A stretch of 64,000 bases of DNA from JACMJL01 sp963791805 (GCA_963791805.1 CAWBTU010000006.1:682001-746000); one strand, 5' to 3'. Numbered from the stretch's first letter, positions 29,358-38,246 are shown. Numbers and translations are program-made. Notes: generated from the sequence alone by a model not told the origin.

Positions 29358-29696
29358 ATGAATGACAGGGAACTATTGGAAAGTATATTAGGTGAAATAC
29401 AAGGGGTTAAAGTTGATGTAAACTCAATGAAGAGTGATATTAAATCAATGAAGAGTGATATTAACTCAATGAAAGCTGATATTAAATCAATTAGTGAAAG
29501 ACAGGAAGAAGATCACTCCATTTTAAAAGCCTTGGAACATAAAGCAGAAATAAATAAGGCAGAACACGACAAAATGGATAATGACATAAATCATATTAAG
29601 GGTGATGTTGAAGCACTTAGAAAAGACTTAGCTAATGTGGAGATAATAACCAGTAGCAATTGGAATGAGATAGCAAAATTAAAGTTAGTGAAATAG
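29358..29696 (+). CDS. Coiled-coil protein of unknown function
   Basis: 112 residues, predicted as almost continuous coiled coil with heptad-like repeats (three near-copies of SMKSDIKSMKSDIN at about 24-45). There is no signal peptide or membrane helix, so it is probably cytoplasmic. Similar small proteins are common in clostridia, without known function. RBS AGAAGGGGTG, ATG 29358. It has its own terminator. Confidence 0.7.
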   Translation: MNDRELLESILGEIQGVKVDVNSMKSDIKSMKSDINSMKADIKSISERQEEDHSILKALEHKAEINKAEHDKMDNDINHIKGDVEALRKDLANVEIITSSNWNEIAKLKLVK

Positions 29697-29762
29697 CTGC
29701 TTAAAGATAGAAACTAAAGAATAAAATGAAGATATATTTACATTAAAAATAAGTTAATATAA

Positions 29763-29809
29763 AAAAAGTCCGCTATATCATACAAGAAGTTGATATAGTG
29801 GGCTTTTTT
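29763..29809 (+). terminator. Intrinsic terminator after the coiled-coil gene
   Basis: AAAAAGTCCGCTATATCA and TGATATAGTGGGCTTTTT arms. Confidence 0.8.
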
Positions 29810-29841
29810 ACGTTTAAGAAAAATATTGAACATGAAAAGAT

Positions 29842-30505
29842 TTACAATTGATTCTTAGCTGATAATTCACCTAAAGCATCCTTAACTTCCTCCATAGTAA
29901 GACCACCAGCCTCAATTAAACTGGCATCAACTTTGAGAAGTCTTTGGTAGAAGGCTATACCCTCATTTACAATTTCAATAGAGTTATTAGTAGGAATCAA
30001 GTAATTCAAAAAGAATATCTTCTGACTTTGCAAAATTTATAGTTTCTTCGTAATATCTAATAAGTTTAAGACTAGTTCTTTCAGAAAATTCGTACTCACC
30101 CAGTTTATCTATAATAATAGGAAGTTCAGAATAATAATCAATTAATTCTGGAGAATTATTTGTAATGAAGGCTTCTAGCAGCATGTTTAGTGATTTAGTA
30201 GCTAAATAATGGCTTTCATTTGAGTCTCCTTGAAGGCCAACTATTTCTGATTCTTTTTCTAATAAAACTGAAATTATTATGCATCTGTCTGCATCTACTC
30301 TACCGTTTATTTTAATCATTTCTAGTAAAGTCTCATCAGAAAGTGAATTAAAAGACTTTAAATTTAATCTAAACATATCAAGTAAAGCTTCATTAATAAC
30401 AATCAAAGAAGAATCATATTCACTATTTTTATTAAACCCTTCAATTTCCACAAGCGCAGCTTTAAATTTTTCAATTAATTTTTTTATTGAATCCACAGTT
30501 ATCAT
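29842..30505 (-). pseudogene. DUF6483-like protein with a frameshift near the C-terminus
   Basis: The start ATG (complement 30503-30505) fits GGAGGT eight bases upstream; the earlier TTG would read through the ribosome binding site. The helical protein runs to FELLDSY and stops near 29987. A frame shifted by one base near 30005 continues IPTNNSIEIVNEGIAFYQ ... LTMEEVKDALGELS, which looks like the natural end of the DUF6483 family. A single indel could be decay or a sequence error. Function unknown. Confidence 0.6.
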
Positions 30506-30529
30506 CTTTCTAACCTCCAAGAGTAATAA

Positions 30530-30849
30530 TTCTATTAGTCATTATATCACTAAAAACTAGAAGTTAAAAGCAACCATATTGTCCAAGATAACCCTGGACA
30601 TCCCTCACTACAAAGCCCAACTAAAGAGTGAGGAGTGCCCTGTCGCCTGCCCAAGGCAAAGAAAAAGAGGATTCCTTCACTGATCAATATCAAATTAAAA
30701 CTGATAACAGAGCAAACAAATCCGACATTTTAGTACTAATATTGTATTATTAAGCAATTATGGATGATTATTTATCTAATTAATAGTAAAATATACTAGT
30801 GTGAATTGAATTTAAAATACGAAACTACTAAAACCATGGAGGTAAAGCA
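30530..30849. other. Intergenic region without recognised gene
   Basis: About 320 bp between the divergent DUF6483-like gene and the ABC exporter operon. It includes a patch (30590-30670) of higher GC than its surroundings with no open frame or clear hairpin, and a probable promoter before 30850 (TAAAATATACTAG region). Confidence 0.3.
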
Positions 30850-31575
30850 ATGATTGAATTTATTGATGTTAATAAAAGTTATAATGGTAAAATGAAAGCT
30901 GTAGATGAATTAAATCTTACAATAAATGAAGGAGAAATATTTGGTTTTATTGGGCCAAATGGTGCTGGAAAAACTACAACTATTAAGATGCTTACAGGAA
31001 TACTAAATCCTGATAAGGGTAGCATTAAAATAAATGGAATAAATATAAGTGAAAAACCATTGGAAGCTAAAAAGCAATTTGGTTTTGTTCCAGATAGCCC
31101 AGATATGTTTTTAAGATTAAAAGGATTAGAATATTTGAATTTTATGGGAGATATATATGAAGTTCCAAAGGAAATAAGAAAAGAAAAAATAAAAAATTTA
31201 GCTTTGAGATTCGAGATGGAAGCTGCACTTACAGATCAAATTCAGAGCTATTCACATGGAATGAGACAAAAGATAATTATAATGGGAGCACTTTTAAATA
31301 ATCCTGCTGTTTGGATACTGGATGAACCAATGACTGGACTGGACCCTAAGGCTTCTTTTATATTGAAAGAAATGATGAGAGAGCATGCTGAAAATGGAAA
31401 TACAGTATTTTTTTCAACTCATGTTTTAGAAGTTGCAGAAAAACTTTGTGATAGGGTTGCAGTAATCAATAAAGGTAAGATACTATTTTGCGGGACTATT
31501 GAAAAGATGAGAGAAGACTTTAAATCAAAGGAATCCTTAGAAGAAATGTTTCTGGAGATGGTGGAACATGAATAA
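30850..31575 (+). CDS. ABC transporter ATP-binding protein
   Basis: 241 residues. Walker A GPNGAGKTTT, Q-loop region, signature SHGMRQK (an SGGQ variant common in ABC-2 exporters), Walker B VWILDEPMTGLDP and switch His in FFSTHVLE. It powers the membrane protein encoded next, with which it overlaps by 8 bases, so translation is coupled. RBS TGGAGGT, ATG 30850. The substrate cannot be read from the sequence. Confidence 0.92.
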   Translation: MIEFIDVNKSYNGKMKAVDELNLTINEGEIFGFIGPNGAGKTTTIKMLTGILNPDKGSIKINGINISEKPLEAKKQFGFVPDSPDMFLRLKGLEYLNFMGDIYEVPKEIRKEKIKNLALRFEMEAALTDQIQSYSHGMRQKIIIMGALLNNPAVWILDEPMTGLDPKASFILKEMMREHAENGNTVFFSTHVLEVAEKLCDRVAVINKGKILFCGTIEKMREDFKSKESLEEMFLEMVEHE

Positions 31576-33232
31576 GTTTTTATCTTTAACAAAAGTTTTA
31601 TTGGTTACTGGCACTACCCCCTTTGCGCAAAATAAGAATAAAAGAATAAAAGGAATTCTACTTTATGCTATATTAGCAATAGCTTTTATTCCTATTGCAA
31701 TTTCTGTTGGAGAACTAACAGGTGTAGTTTATGATGCACTTGTTAAGATTGACCAAGAAGGTACGGTACTTTTACTTGGATACACTATTATGAGCATGAT
31801 AATTATGGTGTTTGGCGTTTTTTATGTGCTTAGTGTTTTCTATTTTTCTAAAGATGTAGAGAATTTATTACCACTGCCTTTAAATCCCATGGAGATATTA
31901 GGGGCTAAATTTTTAGTTACATTAATATATGAGTACTTAATTGAAACTTTATTCTTACTTCCTGTAATTATTTCCTACGGAATAAAAAGTGGCGGAGGAG
32001 TTGTCTATTACTTATATAGCCTAATTATTTTCCTAACTATACCTATAATACCGCTAATAATAGCATCCATTTTAGGTATGGTACTTATGAGTTTTACTAA
32101 TATAGGAAAGAACAAAGATAGGTTCAAGGTAATTAGCAGTGTTGTTTTGATACTTGTTATATTCGGATTTAATATGTATACAAATAAATTATCAGCAGGA
32201 AATACTTCACCAGAGCATTTGCAGAATTTATTGTCCACAGGAAATAATTCGCTAATAAATACTATAACAACAATATTTATCAATGCAAAACTAGCAACCT
32301 TTGCTATTGTTAACATAGGAAATTTAAAAGGATTATTAAATCTATTTTTGTATTTGCTTGTTGTGGGTTCGTTTATGGTATTGTTTTTAATATTTGCTCA
32401 AGGTTTATATTTTAGAGGTGTAATAGGAATAAATCAATCTGCTACAAAAAGAAAAAAACTAACAACTGAAGTTTTAGATAAAGGTACTGTTAGTAGCTCC
32501 TCTACTAAAGCTCTAGTTTTCAATGAACTAAGGTCGCTTTTTAGAACACCAGTATACTTTATAAACTGTATTTTAATGAATTTCCTTTGGCCAGTGTTTC
32601 TTATTTTGCCTATGATTCTTCAATCAGGGGGGCTTAAAGGAGTTCATAGTTTGTCAGATTACATAGCTAAAGGTCAGGGACCAAGCACTGCAGTTTCCTT
32701 GGCATTTCTAGTTAGTATTTTTATTACTTCCTTGAATTGCATTACTTCAACTTCAATTTCAAGAGAAGGCCAAAATCTGTTTTTCTTAAAGTATATTCCT
32801 ATTAACTACAAGAAACAGATAAATGCTAAGATTCTTTCTGGAATAATTATAGGCATGCTAGGCGTACTTTTCATGATAATAACATCCGCATTTATATTAA
32901 AGCTACATGCGTATTTGATTTTAGTAATAATGTTGGTAGGAATTATAGGTATAGTACTATCTGCTGAAATTGGAATGCTAATAGACCTATACTTTCCTAA
33001 ATTAGTATGGGATAATGAGCAAAAGGCTGTAAAACAAAATCTAAATGTGTTTATAAATATGGTAATAGGGCTTGCTGTAGCAGGTATTTCGGCTTATATA
33101 ACTATCAATTTTAATCTATCATTGATTAGTACAGTTATGATTATAGTTATTCTTTATGGTGCTTTAGATTTAATACTTTACAATATTTTAATGACAATTG
33201 GGGTGAAACAGCTAAAAAATTTAGAGAATTAG
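31568..33232 (+). CDS. ABC exporter membrane subunit
   Basis: 554 residues with about twelve hydrophobic helices in two halves separated by a charged loop near residues 295-320. It matches the large putative ABC-exporter permease family (PF16949-like) typically encoded after ATPases of this type. It overlaps the ATPase gene and ends 13 bp before lgt, so the three genes may form one transcript. Substrate unknown. Confidence 0.85.
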   Translation: MNKFLSLTKVLLVTGTTPFAQNKNKRIKGILLYAILAIAFIPIAISVGELTGVVYDALVKIDQEGTVLLLGYTIMSMIIMVFGVFYVLSVFYFSKDVENLLPLPLNPMEILGAKFLVTLIYEYLIETLFLLPVIISYGIKSGGGVVYYLYSLIIFLTIPIIPLIIASILGMVLMSFTNIGKNKDRFKVISSVVLILVIFGFNMYTNKLSAGNTSPEHLQNLLSTGNNSLINTITTIFINAKLATFAIVNIGNLKGLLNLFLYLLVVGSFMVLFLIFAQGLYFRGVIGINQSATKRKKLTTEVLDKGTVSSSSTKALVFNELRSLFRTPVYFINCILMNFLWPVFLILPMILQSGGLKGVHSLSDYIAKGQGPSTAVSLAFLVSIFITSLNCITSTSISREGQNLFFLKYIPINYKKQINAKILSGIIIGMLGVLFMIITSAFILKLHAYLILVIMLVGIIGIVLSAEIGMLIDLYFPKLVWDNEQKAVKQNLNVFINMVIGLAVAGISAYITINFNLSLISTVMIIVILYGALDLILYNILMTIGVKQLKNLEN

Positions 33233-33245
33233 GAGTGATTAAGCA

Positions 33246-34007
33246 TTGAATCCAATAGCATTTTCAGTATTTGGCGTGGACATAAGGTGGTATGGAATTT
33301 TAATTGGAGCAGGTATTTTAGTGGGATTACTTCTAGTAAAATATACTTGTGAACTAAAAAAGCTTAGTTATGATACTATGCTAAACATGATATTAGTAGC
33401 TCTGCCAGTAGGGATTATTGGTGCAAGGTTATACTATGTAGCGTTTAATTGGGATATATATAATGGAGATTTTGTGCAAATCTTTAATATAAGAGGTGGT
33501 GGACTTGCAATCCATGGAGGATTGATTTTTGGTTTAACAGCTGGATTAGTATATGCTAAAAAGGAAAAAATAAGTTTTTTAGATTATATTGATGCAGCAG
33601 TACCTTCCATAGCAATTGCACAAGCAATGGGAAGATGGGGAAACTTTTTTAATAGTGAAGCCCATGGAAGTTCAGTTTCCTACAATTTTATAAAACATTT
33701 TCCAAAGTTTATTCAACGAGGAATGCATATTGATGGAGTTTATTATCATCCAACCTTTCTTTATGAATCATCAATGGATTTAATGATTTCAGTAATACTT
33801 ATTTTGATTTTAAGAAAATCAAAGCATAAGGGAACTGTTTTGTTCACCTACATATTCTTATATTCCTTAGGTAGATTTTTTATAGAAAGCTTAAGAACTG
33901 ACAGCTTGATGCTTGGACCTATAAAAATGGCTCAATTTATAAGTGTTATAGGAATGGTAATATCTTTAGCATATTTTGCATATAGTTATATTAAGAAGCA
34001 TCATTAG
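33246..34007 (+). CDS. lgt: Prolipoprotein diacylglyceryl transferase
   Basis: 253 residues with about seven membrane helices. It carries the Lgt signature (GRWGNFFNSEAHG) and the conserved RGGGLAIHGGL segment. Lgt moves diacylglycerol from phosphatidylglycerol to the lipobox Cys of prelipoproteins; several such substrates are encoded in this window (17393, 43090, 55936, 58979). It starts at TTG 33246 with AGGAG ten bases upstream. The stop codon lies within the terminator hairpin. Confidence 0.95.
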   Translation: MNPIAFSVFGVDIRWYGILIGAGILVGLLLVKYTCELKKLSYDTMLNMILVALPVGIIGARLYYVAFNWDIYNGDFVQIFNIRGGGLAIHGGLIFGLTAGLVYAKKEKISFLDYIDAAVPSIAIAQAMGRWGNFFNSEAHGSSVSYNFIKHFPKFIQRGMHIDGVYYHPTFLYESSMDLMISVILILILRKSKHKGTVLFTYIFLYSLGRFFIESLRTDSLMLGPIKMAQFISVIGMVISLAYFAYSYIKKHH

Positions 34008-34022
34008 TTTGATGCTTTTTAT
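33996..34022 (+). terminator. Intrinsic terminator overlapping the lgt stop
   Basis: AAGCATCA and TGATGCTT arms with TTTATT tail. Confidence 0.8.
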
Positions 34023-34039
34023 TATAAAAAAGAAAAATA

Positions 34040-34068
34040 TTGACATGCGAACAAATGTTCTATACAAT
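34040..34068 (+). promoter_or_regulatory. SigA-type promoter with LexA box in the spacer
   Basis: TTGACA (34040-34045), a 17-bp spacer, and TACAAT (34063-34068). The spacer contains CGAACAAATGTTCT (34048-34061), a perfect match to the Gram-positive LexA core GAAC-N4-GTTC. LexA bound there would block RNA polymerase, so the downstream gene is predicted to be SOS-inducible. Confidence 0.8.
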
Positions 34069-34102
34069 ATAAATATAATAAAGAAAAGGTGGAGATAGTA
34101 TT

Positions 34103-34384
34103 ATGGATAACAGAGGAGACTTATTTGTTAAAGTTAATTATAAAGTTAAAGGAACTGGCAATAATATAAGATGTGATGCTAGAATTAATTACATAAATGC
34201 AGCTGAGTCTTCAAAATATGCTATTGGTGGAGGCTTTAGTAATAAAGATTCCTGCTCCTTTGTATTTAAAGCAAGCAACTTGGAAGAAGCAAGGGAAATA
34301 ATGAATGAAAATCCTATTTTAAAAAAGTGGAGATTAAGATATAATGAAATAAAGTGTGACTTTACTGTAGTTCCTGGATTTTAA
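34103..34384 (+). CDS. Small protein under a predicted LexA-controlled promoter
   Basis: 93 residues, beta-rich start (LFVKVNYKVKGTGNNIRCD) and a helical middle (LEEAREIMNENPILKKW), no signal peptide or membrane helix. The family was not recognised. The gene is monocistronic, with its own promoter (34040) and terminator (34384). The perfect LexA box makes a DNA-damage role likely, but no motif shows what it does. RBS AAGGTGGAG, ATG 34103. Confidence 0.75.
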   Translation: MDNRGDLFVKVNYKVKGTGNNIRCDARINYINAAESSKYAIGGGFSNKDSCSFVFKASNLEEAREIMNENPILKKWRLRYNEIKCDFTVVPGF

Positions 34385-34407
34385 GCATCATTTATGATGC
34401 TTTTTTC
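34384..34407 (+). terminator. Intrinsic terminator
   Basis: AGCATCAT and ATGATGCT arms with six T. Confidence 0.8.
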
Positions 34408-34424
34408 AATTAATATTTACAAAG

Positions 34425-34458
34425 CTGTCATGAAACTGTCACAATTTTAGGATAGTAT
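34425..34458 (+). promoter_or_regulatory. Pho-box-like direct repeat and -10 upstream of the HtrA-type gene
   Basis: CTGTCATGAAACTGTCAC (34425-34442) has two CTGTCA units in 11-bp register, one base off the E. coli Pho-box consensus, and ends 10 bp before TAGTAT (34453-34458), as in PhoB-activated promoters. OmpR-family regulators such as CssR also bind direct repeats, and CssR controls htrA genes in Bacillus. Confidence 0.5.
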
Positions 34459-34504
34459 AAGTACATGAACTAATACAGTAAGTTCTATTTAGGAGGTATT
34501 TTAT

Positions 34505-35905
34505 ATGGACAATAATGAAGATATTGAAAAAAATCAGAGTGAAAATTCTGAACCAAAAGCTTTTGAAGAAGCAAATATAGTAGAAGTGGATTATGAAGCA
34601 ACACATGTAGTAGAGCCTGATATTCAAACCATTAGTGAATATGATGAAAATATGTTTTTCAATCCCATACAAAATGAAGACACCAAAGGTTTGCCGGTTC
34701 AAGCTATTAATCCTGTTAAGAATAGTAAATTTAAAGGCTTAAAAACTAAAGGCTTTAAAAGGGCAATGTCCTATGTGTTAGTAGGGGTTATATGCTCTGT
34801 GATAGGAGGAGCTTCTGCAGTTGGTGCAATGATGTATGTAGTGCCACACACAAGTGCTTTTAAGGATTCGGCTCTTTACAAAAAATTAGCGGATAATAAT
34901 ACTACAGTTACGCCAACCAAATATCAACCTACCCTAGTTAGCTCAAATGGGCAAGGTTTATCAGTTGCAGACATAGCTAAAAAGGTAGGCCCAGCTGTTG
35001 TAGGAGTGTCAACAAAGAGTCAAGTTAGTTATGGAAGTAGGTATGGAAGTGCTAGCGGGGTTCAACAAGGAATGGGATCAGGAGTTATTTTTGATGCAAA
35101 AGGATATATTATTACAAACTATCATGTAATTAAGGGTGCTTCACAAATTCATGTAATTTTAAATAACAATAAAGAAGTAGTAGCAAAAGAAATTAATCAT
35201 GATGAAGCAAACGATATAGCTATTATTCAAATTACAGATAAAGTTGATTTACCAGGAATTGCAGAACTAGGAGATTCATCAACACTTCAAGTTGGAGAAC
35301 TAGCAGTAGCAATAGGAAATCCAATGGGACAGCTTTTAGGATCAGTTACTACTGGAATAGTTAGTGCTGTGGATAGACAAATTGAAGATTCTGGAGTTAA
35401 GTTTATTCAGACTGATGCTGCAATTAGCCCAGGTAATAGCGGAGGACCTTTAATAAATTCTCAAGGACAGGTTGTTGGAATAAATTCAGAAAAATTAGTT
35501 GCAGATGGAAGTGAAGGCCTTGGATTTGCAATTCCAATTAATCTAGTAAAAAGTAAAGTTGAAGGACTTATAAAAACACCTATTACAACTAACCCTAATA
35601 CTGCCCAAGCAGATTCAACAATTATGATAGGAATTACAATACAGGATATTGATGAAGCTTTGGCAGCTGAAAACAATACAGTTGTTGGAGTTGGAGTAAC
35701 AGCTGTTGCAGCATCTAGTCCTGGAGCAACTGCTGGAATAAAAGCTGGAGATGTAATTGTAAAGTTTGATGGCAAAGCAGTTAAAACTGCTGCTGAACTA
35801 AATGCTTTAAAAGCAAAGCATAAATTAGGAGATAAAGTAAGCATCGTTATAAATAGAAATGGTAAACAGAAAGAACTTACAATAAAGTTTGTTCAGGTGG
35901 ATTAA
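34505..35905 (+). CDS. HtrA/DegP-type membrane-anchored serine protease with PDZ domain
   Basis: 466 residues: an acidic cytoplasmic N-terminus (1-80), one membrane helix (about 90-112), a trypsin-like domain with the catalytic triad in NYHVI (His), NDIAII (Asp) and GNSGGPL (Ser), and a PDZ domain (about 375-460). It degrades misfolded proteins outside the membrane. In Bacillus, HtrA paralogues answer secretion stress through CssRS. The direct-repeat promoter just upstream suggests control by an OmpR-type regulator. RBS AGGAGGTATTTTAT, ATG 34505. Confidence 0.93.
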   Translation: MDNNEDIEKNQSENSEPKAFEEANIVEVDYEATHVVEPDIQTISEYDENMFFNPIQNEDTKGLPVQAINPVKNSKFKGLKTKGFKRAMSYVLVGVICSVIGGASAVGAMMYVVPHTSAFKDSALYKKLADNNTTVTPTKYQPTLVSSNGQGLSVADIAKKVGPAVVGVSTKSQVSYGSRYGSASGVQQGMGSGVIFDAKGYIITNYHVIKGASQIHVILNNNKEVVAKEINHDEANDIAIIQITDKVDLPGIAELGDSSTLQVGELAVAIGNPMGQLLGSVTTGIVSAVDRQIEDSGVKFIQTDAAISPGNSGGPLINSQGQVVGINSEKLVADGSEGLGFAIPINLVKSKVEGLIKTPITTNPNTAQADSTIMIGITIQDIDEALAAENNTVVGVGVTAVAASSPGATAGIKAGDVIVKFDGKAVKTAAELNALKAKHKLGDKVSIVINRNGKQKELTIKFVQVD

Positions 35906-35911
35906 TAAGTG

Positions 35912-35950
35912 AAGAGGTCTTAATTAAATTTTAGGACCTCTTTTTTTTTT
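35912..35950 (+). terminator. Intrinsic terminator after the protease gene
   Basis: AAGAGGTC and GGACCTCTT arms with a long T run. Confidence 0.85.
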
Positions 35951-36140
35951 TCTTAAAAACTTTTTTCATTTCGTGAAATAGAAGTATATTGTCTTGAATT
36001 GATATTTATTACAAATAAATACATATAAATGCGCTTACGACTAAATACGTACGTTTTAATACAAAATAATGTTTAATTAAAATTTATGTGATAAACTACT
36101 TTCAATACATGTATTACTATTTATTTTAGGAGGTGGACTT

Positions 36141-36269
36141 ATGATTTCAATATTACCTGCAATCGCAGAGTGTACGAAAATAATTGCAACTACTGTTGGA
36201 ACTGTTACTGGAGATGTAACTAAATGTGTTATAGATGTTGCTAAAGTTATAGTTTCTATACCAAAATAA
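36141..36269 (+). CDS. 42-residue hydrophobic peptide
   Basis: An ATG with a near-consensus AGGAGGTGG seven bases upstream opens 42 codons: starts MISILPAIAECTKIIATT and ends VIVSIPK, with Cys at 11 and 29. It is hydrophobic and could be amphipathic. It has no typical leader or GG cleavage site. It sits alone between two strong terminators, with a 190-bp upstream region. It could be a leaderless bacteriocin-like or membrane-active peptide, a type I toxin or a signalling peptide; the sequence does not decide. Confidence that it is translated rests on the ribosome binding site and isolation. Confidence 0.6.
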   Translation: MISILPAIAECTKIIATTVGTVTGDVTKCVIDVAKVIVSIPK

Positions 36270-36276
36270 TAGTTCT

Positions 36277-36328
36277 ACCTAAAAAAATGCTAACAAGCAG
36301 TAATTAAGCTTGTTAGCATTTTTTTAGG
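36277..36328. terminator. Bidirectional terminator between the peptide gene and greA
   Basis: CCTAAAAAAATGCTAACAAGC and its exact complement form a 21-bp arm (positions 36277 to 36328), with A and T runs on both sides to serve both strands. Confidence 0.9.
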
Positions 36329-36332
36329 TTAT

Positions 36333-36797
36333 TTAATAGATTTTTTCAATTCTTACTTCGTATGTACTTTCTGGGGATACTACAGTGCAAACTGCACCAA
36401 CTGACTTTCTATATATTGCAATTCCAAGAGGAGATTCAATGCTAATAGCCATAATGTCAGGGTTGGTTTCTACTGTTGATACTAGACAAACTTTTTCGAT
36501 ATCATCAGTATCTAGAAATTTAATATCAGCTTCTCCACCAAGACCTAAAGTTCCCTCAACTATTTCTTCATCTGCTACAGTACAATTATTAAGCAAATCC
36601 TGAATCTTAAGAATCCTATCATTATTGCTTGCCTCATCATCTTTAGCAGCATCATATTCTGCGTTCTCACTTAAATCGCCATGAGCTTTTGCTTCTTTAA
36701 TGGCAGCGGTTATCTCTCTTCTTTTTTCTCCCTTACGTAAATCTAATTCTTCTTCTAATTGCTTTATTGCATTAAGGGTTAATATTGTCTTTTCCAT
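36333..36797 (-). CDS. greA: Transcription elongation factor GreA
   Basis: 154 residues, the usual length. The N-terminal coiled coil ends in the conserved tip GDLSENAEYDAAK, whose acidic residues enter the RNA polymerase secondary channel to promote cleavage of backtracked RNA. The C-terminal globular domain has SPLGIAI-R-S-VG, as in the family. RBS AGGATGAG, ATG at the complement of 36797. Clostridia may carry more than one greA; this one is monocistronic. Confidence 0.9.
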   Translation of the reverse strand: MEKTILTLNAIKQLEEELDLRKGEKRREITAAIKEAKAHGDLSENAEYDAAKDDEASNNDRILKIQDLLNNCTVADEEIVEGTLGLGGEADIKFLDTDDIEKVCLVSTVETNPDIMAISIESPLGIAIYRKSVGAVCTVVSPESTYEVRIEKIY

Positions 36798-37049
36798 GAT
36801 TAATCACTCATCCTTTGCTTTTCTAATTGAAGTCCTATTTATATTGTACCATTTTTCCATTCATTTAAATCAAGTAAAAAATAAAAATATAGAAAAAATA
36901 AAAAAGCTCATCATCATAAAGTCTGTTTTATTTTCGCTAATATGCAGATATGCTATAATTACCATAGGTAAAGTATGGATTTTTTAAATTTAAAAGATAG
37001 CTTAGGTTATCTTAAAATAAGCATATAAAATTAGCGGAGGAAAAGAAGA

Positions 37050-37517
37050 ATGAAGTTTATGTGTACATTAATAGTTGTTAAGGATATTTCTGTTTCAAGA
37101 AATTTTTATGAAACAGTACTTAATCAAAAGGTAATATTAGATTTTGGAGCAAACATTACTTTTGAGGGAGATTTTGCATTACAATCAAAAGAAACTTGGA
37201 TTGATTTTATTGATAAAACAGAAGAAGATATCAAACAAAAGTCAAATAACTACGAGTTATATTTTGAAGAAGACTCTTTTGATGCTTTCATAGGAAGATT
37301 GAAAAACTATCCAGACTTACAATATGTGCATGGTGTTAAAGAGTATCCATGGGGGCAAAGGGTTATTCGTTTTTATGACCCTGATATGCATATAATAGAA
37401 GTTGGAGAAAATATGGTGAGTGTTGTAAAAAGATTTTTAGATCAAGGGTTATCCGTTGAAGAGGTAGCACAAATCACACAGTACCCAACTGAATTTATAA
37501 AGAAGTGTTTAGATTAA
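37050..37517 (+). CDS. VOC-superfamily (glyoxalase/bleomycin-resistance-like) protein
   Basis: 155 residues. The beta-alpha-beta-beta-beta pattern of VOC proteins is visible: LIVVKDISVSRNFYETVLN at the start and WGQRVIRFYDPDMHIIEVGE in the second half, where the Glu is a usual metal ligand. The C-terminal 35 residues form a helical extension (LSVEEVAQITQYP). Substrate unknown. RBS GGAGG, ATG 37050. Confidence 0.85.
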   Translation: MKFMCTLIVVKDISVSRNFYETVLNQKVILDFGANITFEGDFALQSKETWIDFIDKTEEDIKQKSNNYELYFEEDSFDAFIGRLKNYPDLQYVHGVKEYPWGQRVIRFYDPDMHIIEVGENMVSVVKRFLDQGLSVEEVAQITQYPTEFIKKCLD

Positions 37518-37617
37518 TTCTGATTCACAAATGAGCCTTATTTTATCCTAAAGAGAGAATTATTTCAACTAAATATGGAGTATAATTAAATTAAGTAAAA
37601 ACCATTTTCTTCCCATT

Positions 37618-37650
37618 AGCGCTGGAGTAAGTAACCAGCGCTTTTTATTT
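37618..37650 (+). terminator. Intrinsic terminator downstream of the VOC gene
   Basis: AGCGCTGG and CCAGCGCT perfect arms with TTTTTATTTTT. From here to 37912 there is no supported gene; a second hairpin (about 37816-37861) precedes the SASP gene. Confidence 0.8.
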
Positions 37651-37912
37651 TTGCAAACAGTAAGTTTTTACGTAACTTTTTACTTATCGAAAATAAACTT
37701 TCGTTAATAGATATTGAGTGAAGTGAGCCATGAAGCTGTGGCGATGGATCTATAGCGGTAGTATGTAAGAAATGTAATAAGTTAGTATTTTTAAACCCCA
37801 AAAATAGTTAGAAAGAAAAATAAAAGTTGCTCTGAGGGATTCCTTGGAGCTTTATTTTTTTAGTATATCTTTATACAAAAAAGTTAAACTAATATCATGG
37901 AGGTGATAATAC

Positions 37913-38119
37913 ATGAGTAAAGGACCTTTAGTTCCAGGTGCTAAAGAAGCACTTCATAAACTAAAAATAGAAAACGCTAATGAAATAGGAATAAAGCTTA
38001 ATAATAATTACAAAGGTGATGTATCATCAAAAGATAATGGTTTAGTAGGAGGCGAAATAGGTGGTATGCTCACAAAGAAAATGGTGGAGGAATACGAAAA
38101 AAAATTAATTGATAAATAG
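37913..38119 (+). CDS. Small acid-soluble spore protein, alpha/beta type
   Basis: 68 residues. Has the two SASP signatures: KIENANEIGI (site of germination protease GPR, cleaving after Glu) and GGEIGGMLTKKMVEEYEKKL. These proteins coat spore DNA and protect it from UV and heat, and are made in the forespore under SigG. RBS TGGAGGTGATAAT, ATG 37913. It is more divergent than the paralogue at 38247, with an extra GG-containing insertion in the second motif. Confidence 0.9.
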   Translation: MSKGPLVPGAKEALHKLKIENANEIGIKLNNNYKGDVSSKDNGLVGGEIGGMLTKKMVEEYEKKLIDK

Positions 38120-38129
38120 GGTTATACAA

Positions 38130-38170
38130 AAAACTTTGGCAAAACAAAATGTTTAAAACCAAAGTTTTTA
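38130..38170 (+). terminator. Intrinsic terminator of the first SASP gene
   Basis: AAAACTTTGG and CCAAAGTTTT arms. Confidence 0.75.
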
Positions 38171-38196
38171 CTAAATATATTTCATGAAATATTGAA

Positions 38197-38221
38197 AAAC
38201 GCAGGAACAATCCTGCGTTTG
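38197..38221 (-). terminator. Intrinsic terminator of the second SASP gene
   Basis: AAACGCAGG and CCTGCGTTT perfect arms with a 6-base loop; serves the minus-strand gene at 38247. Confidence 0.8.
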
Positions 38222-38246
38222 AATCTTAGAAGTATGAATAGATAAT

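Noticed and set aside
30590..30670. RNA gene in a GC-richer intergenic patch
   Set aside because: No stable stem pattern, tRNA features or terminator were seen.
36700..36987. 95-codon plus-strand frame overlapping greA
   Set aside because: Antisense to greA for a third of its length and otherwise AT-rich noise.
37616..37801. Minus-strand 61-codon frame between the VOC and SASP genes
   Set aside because: It overlaps a perfect terminator hairpin, has no ribosome binding site and no recognisable family.
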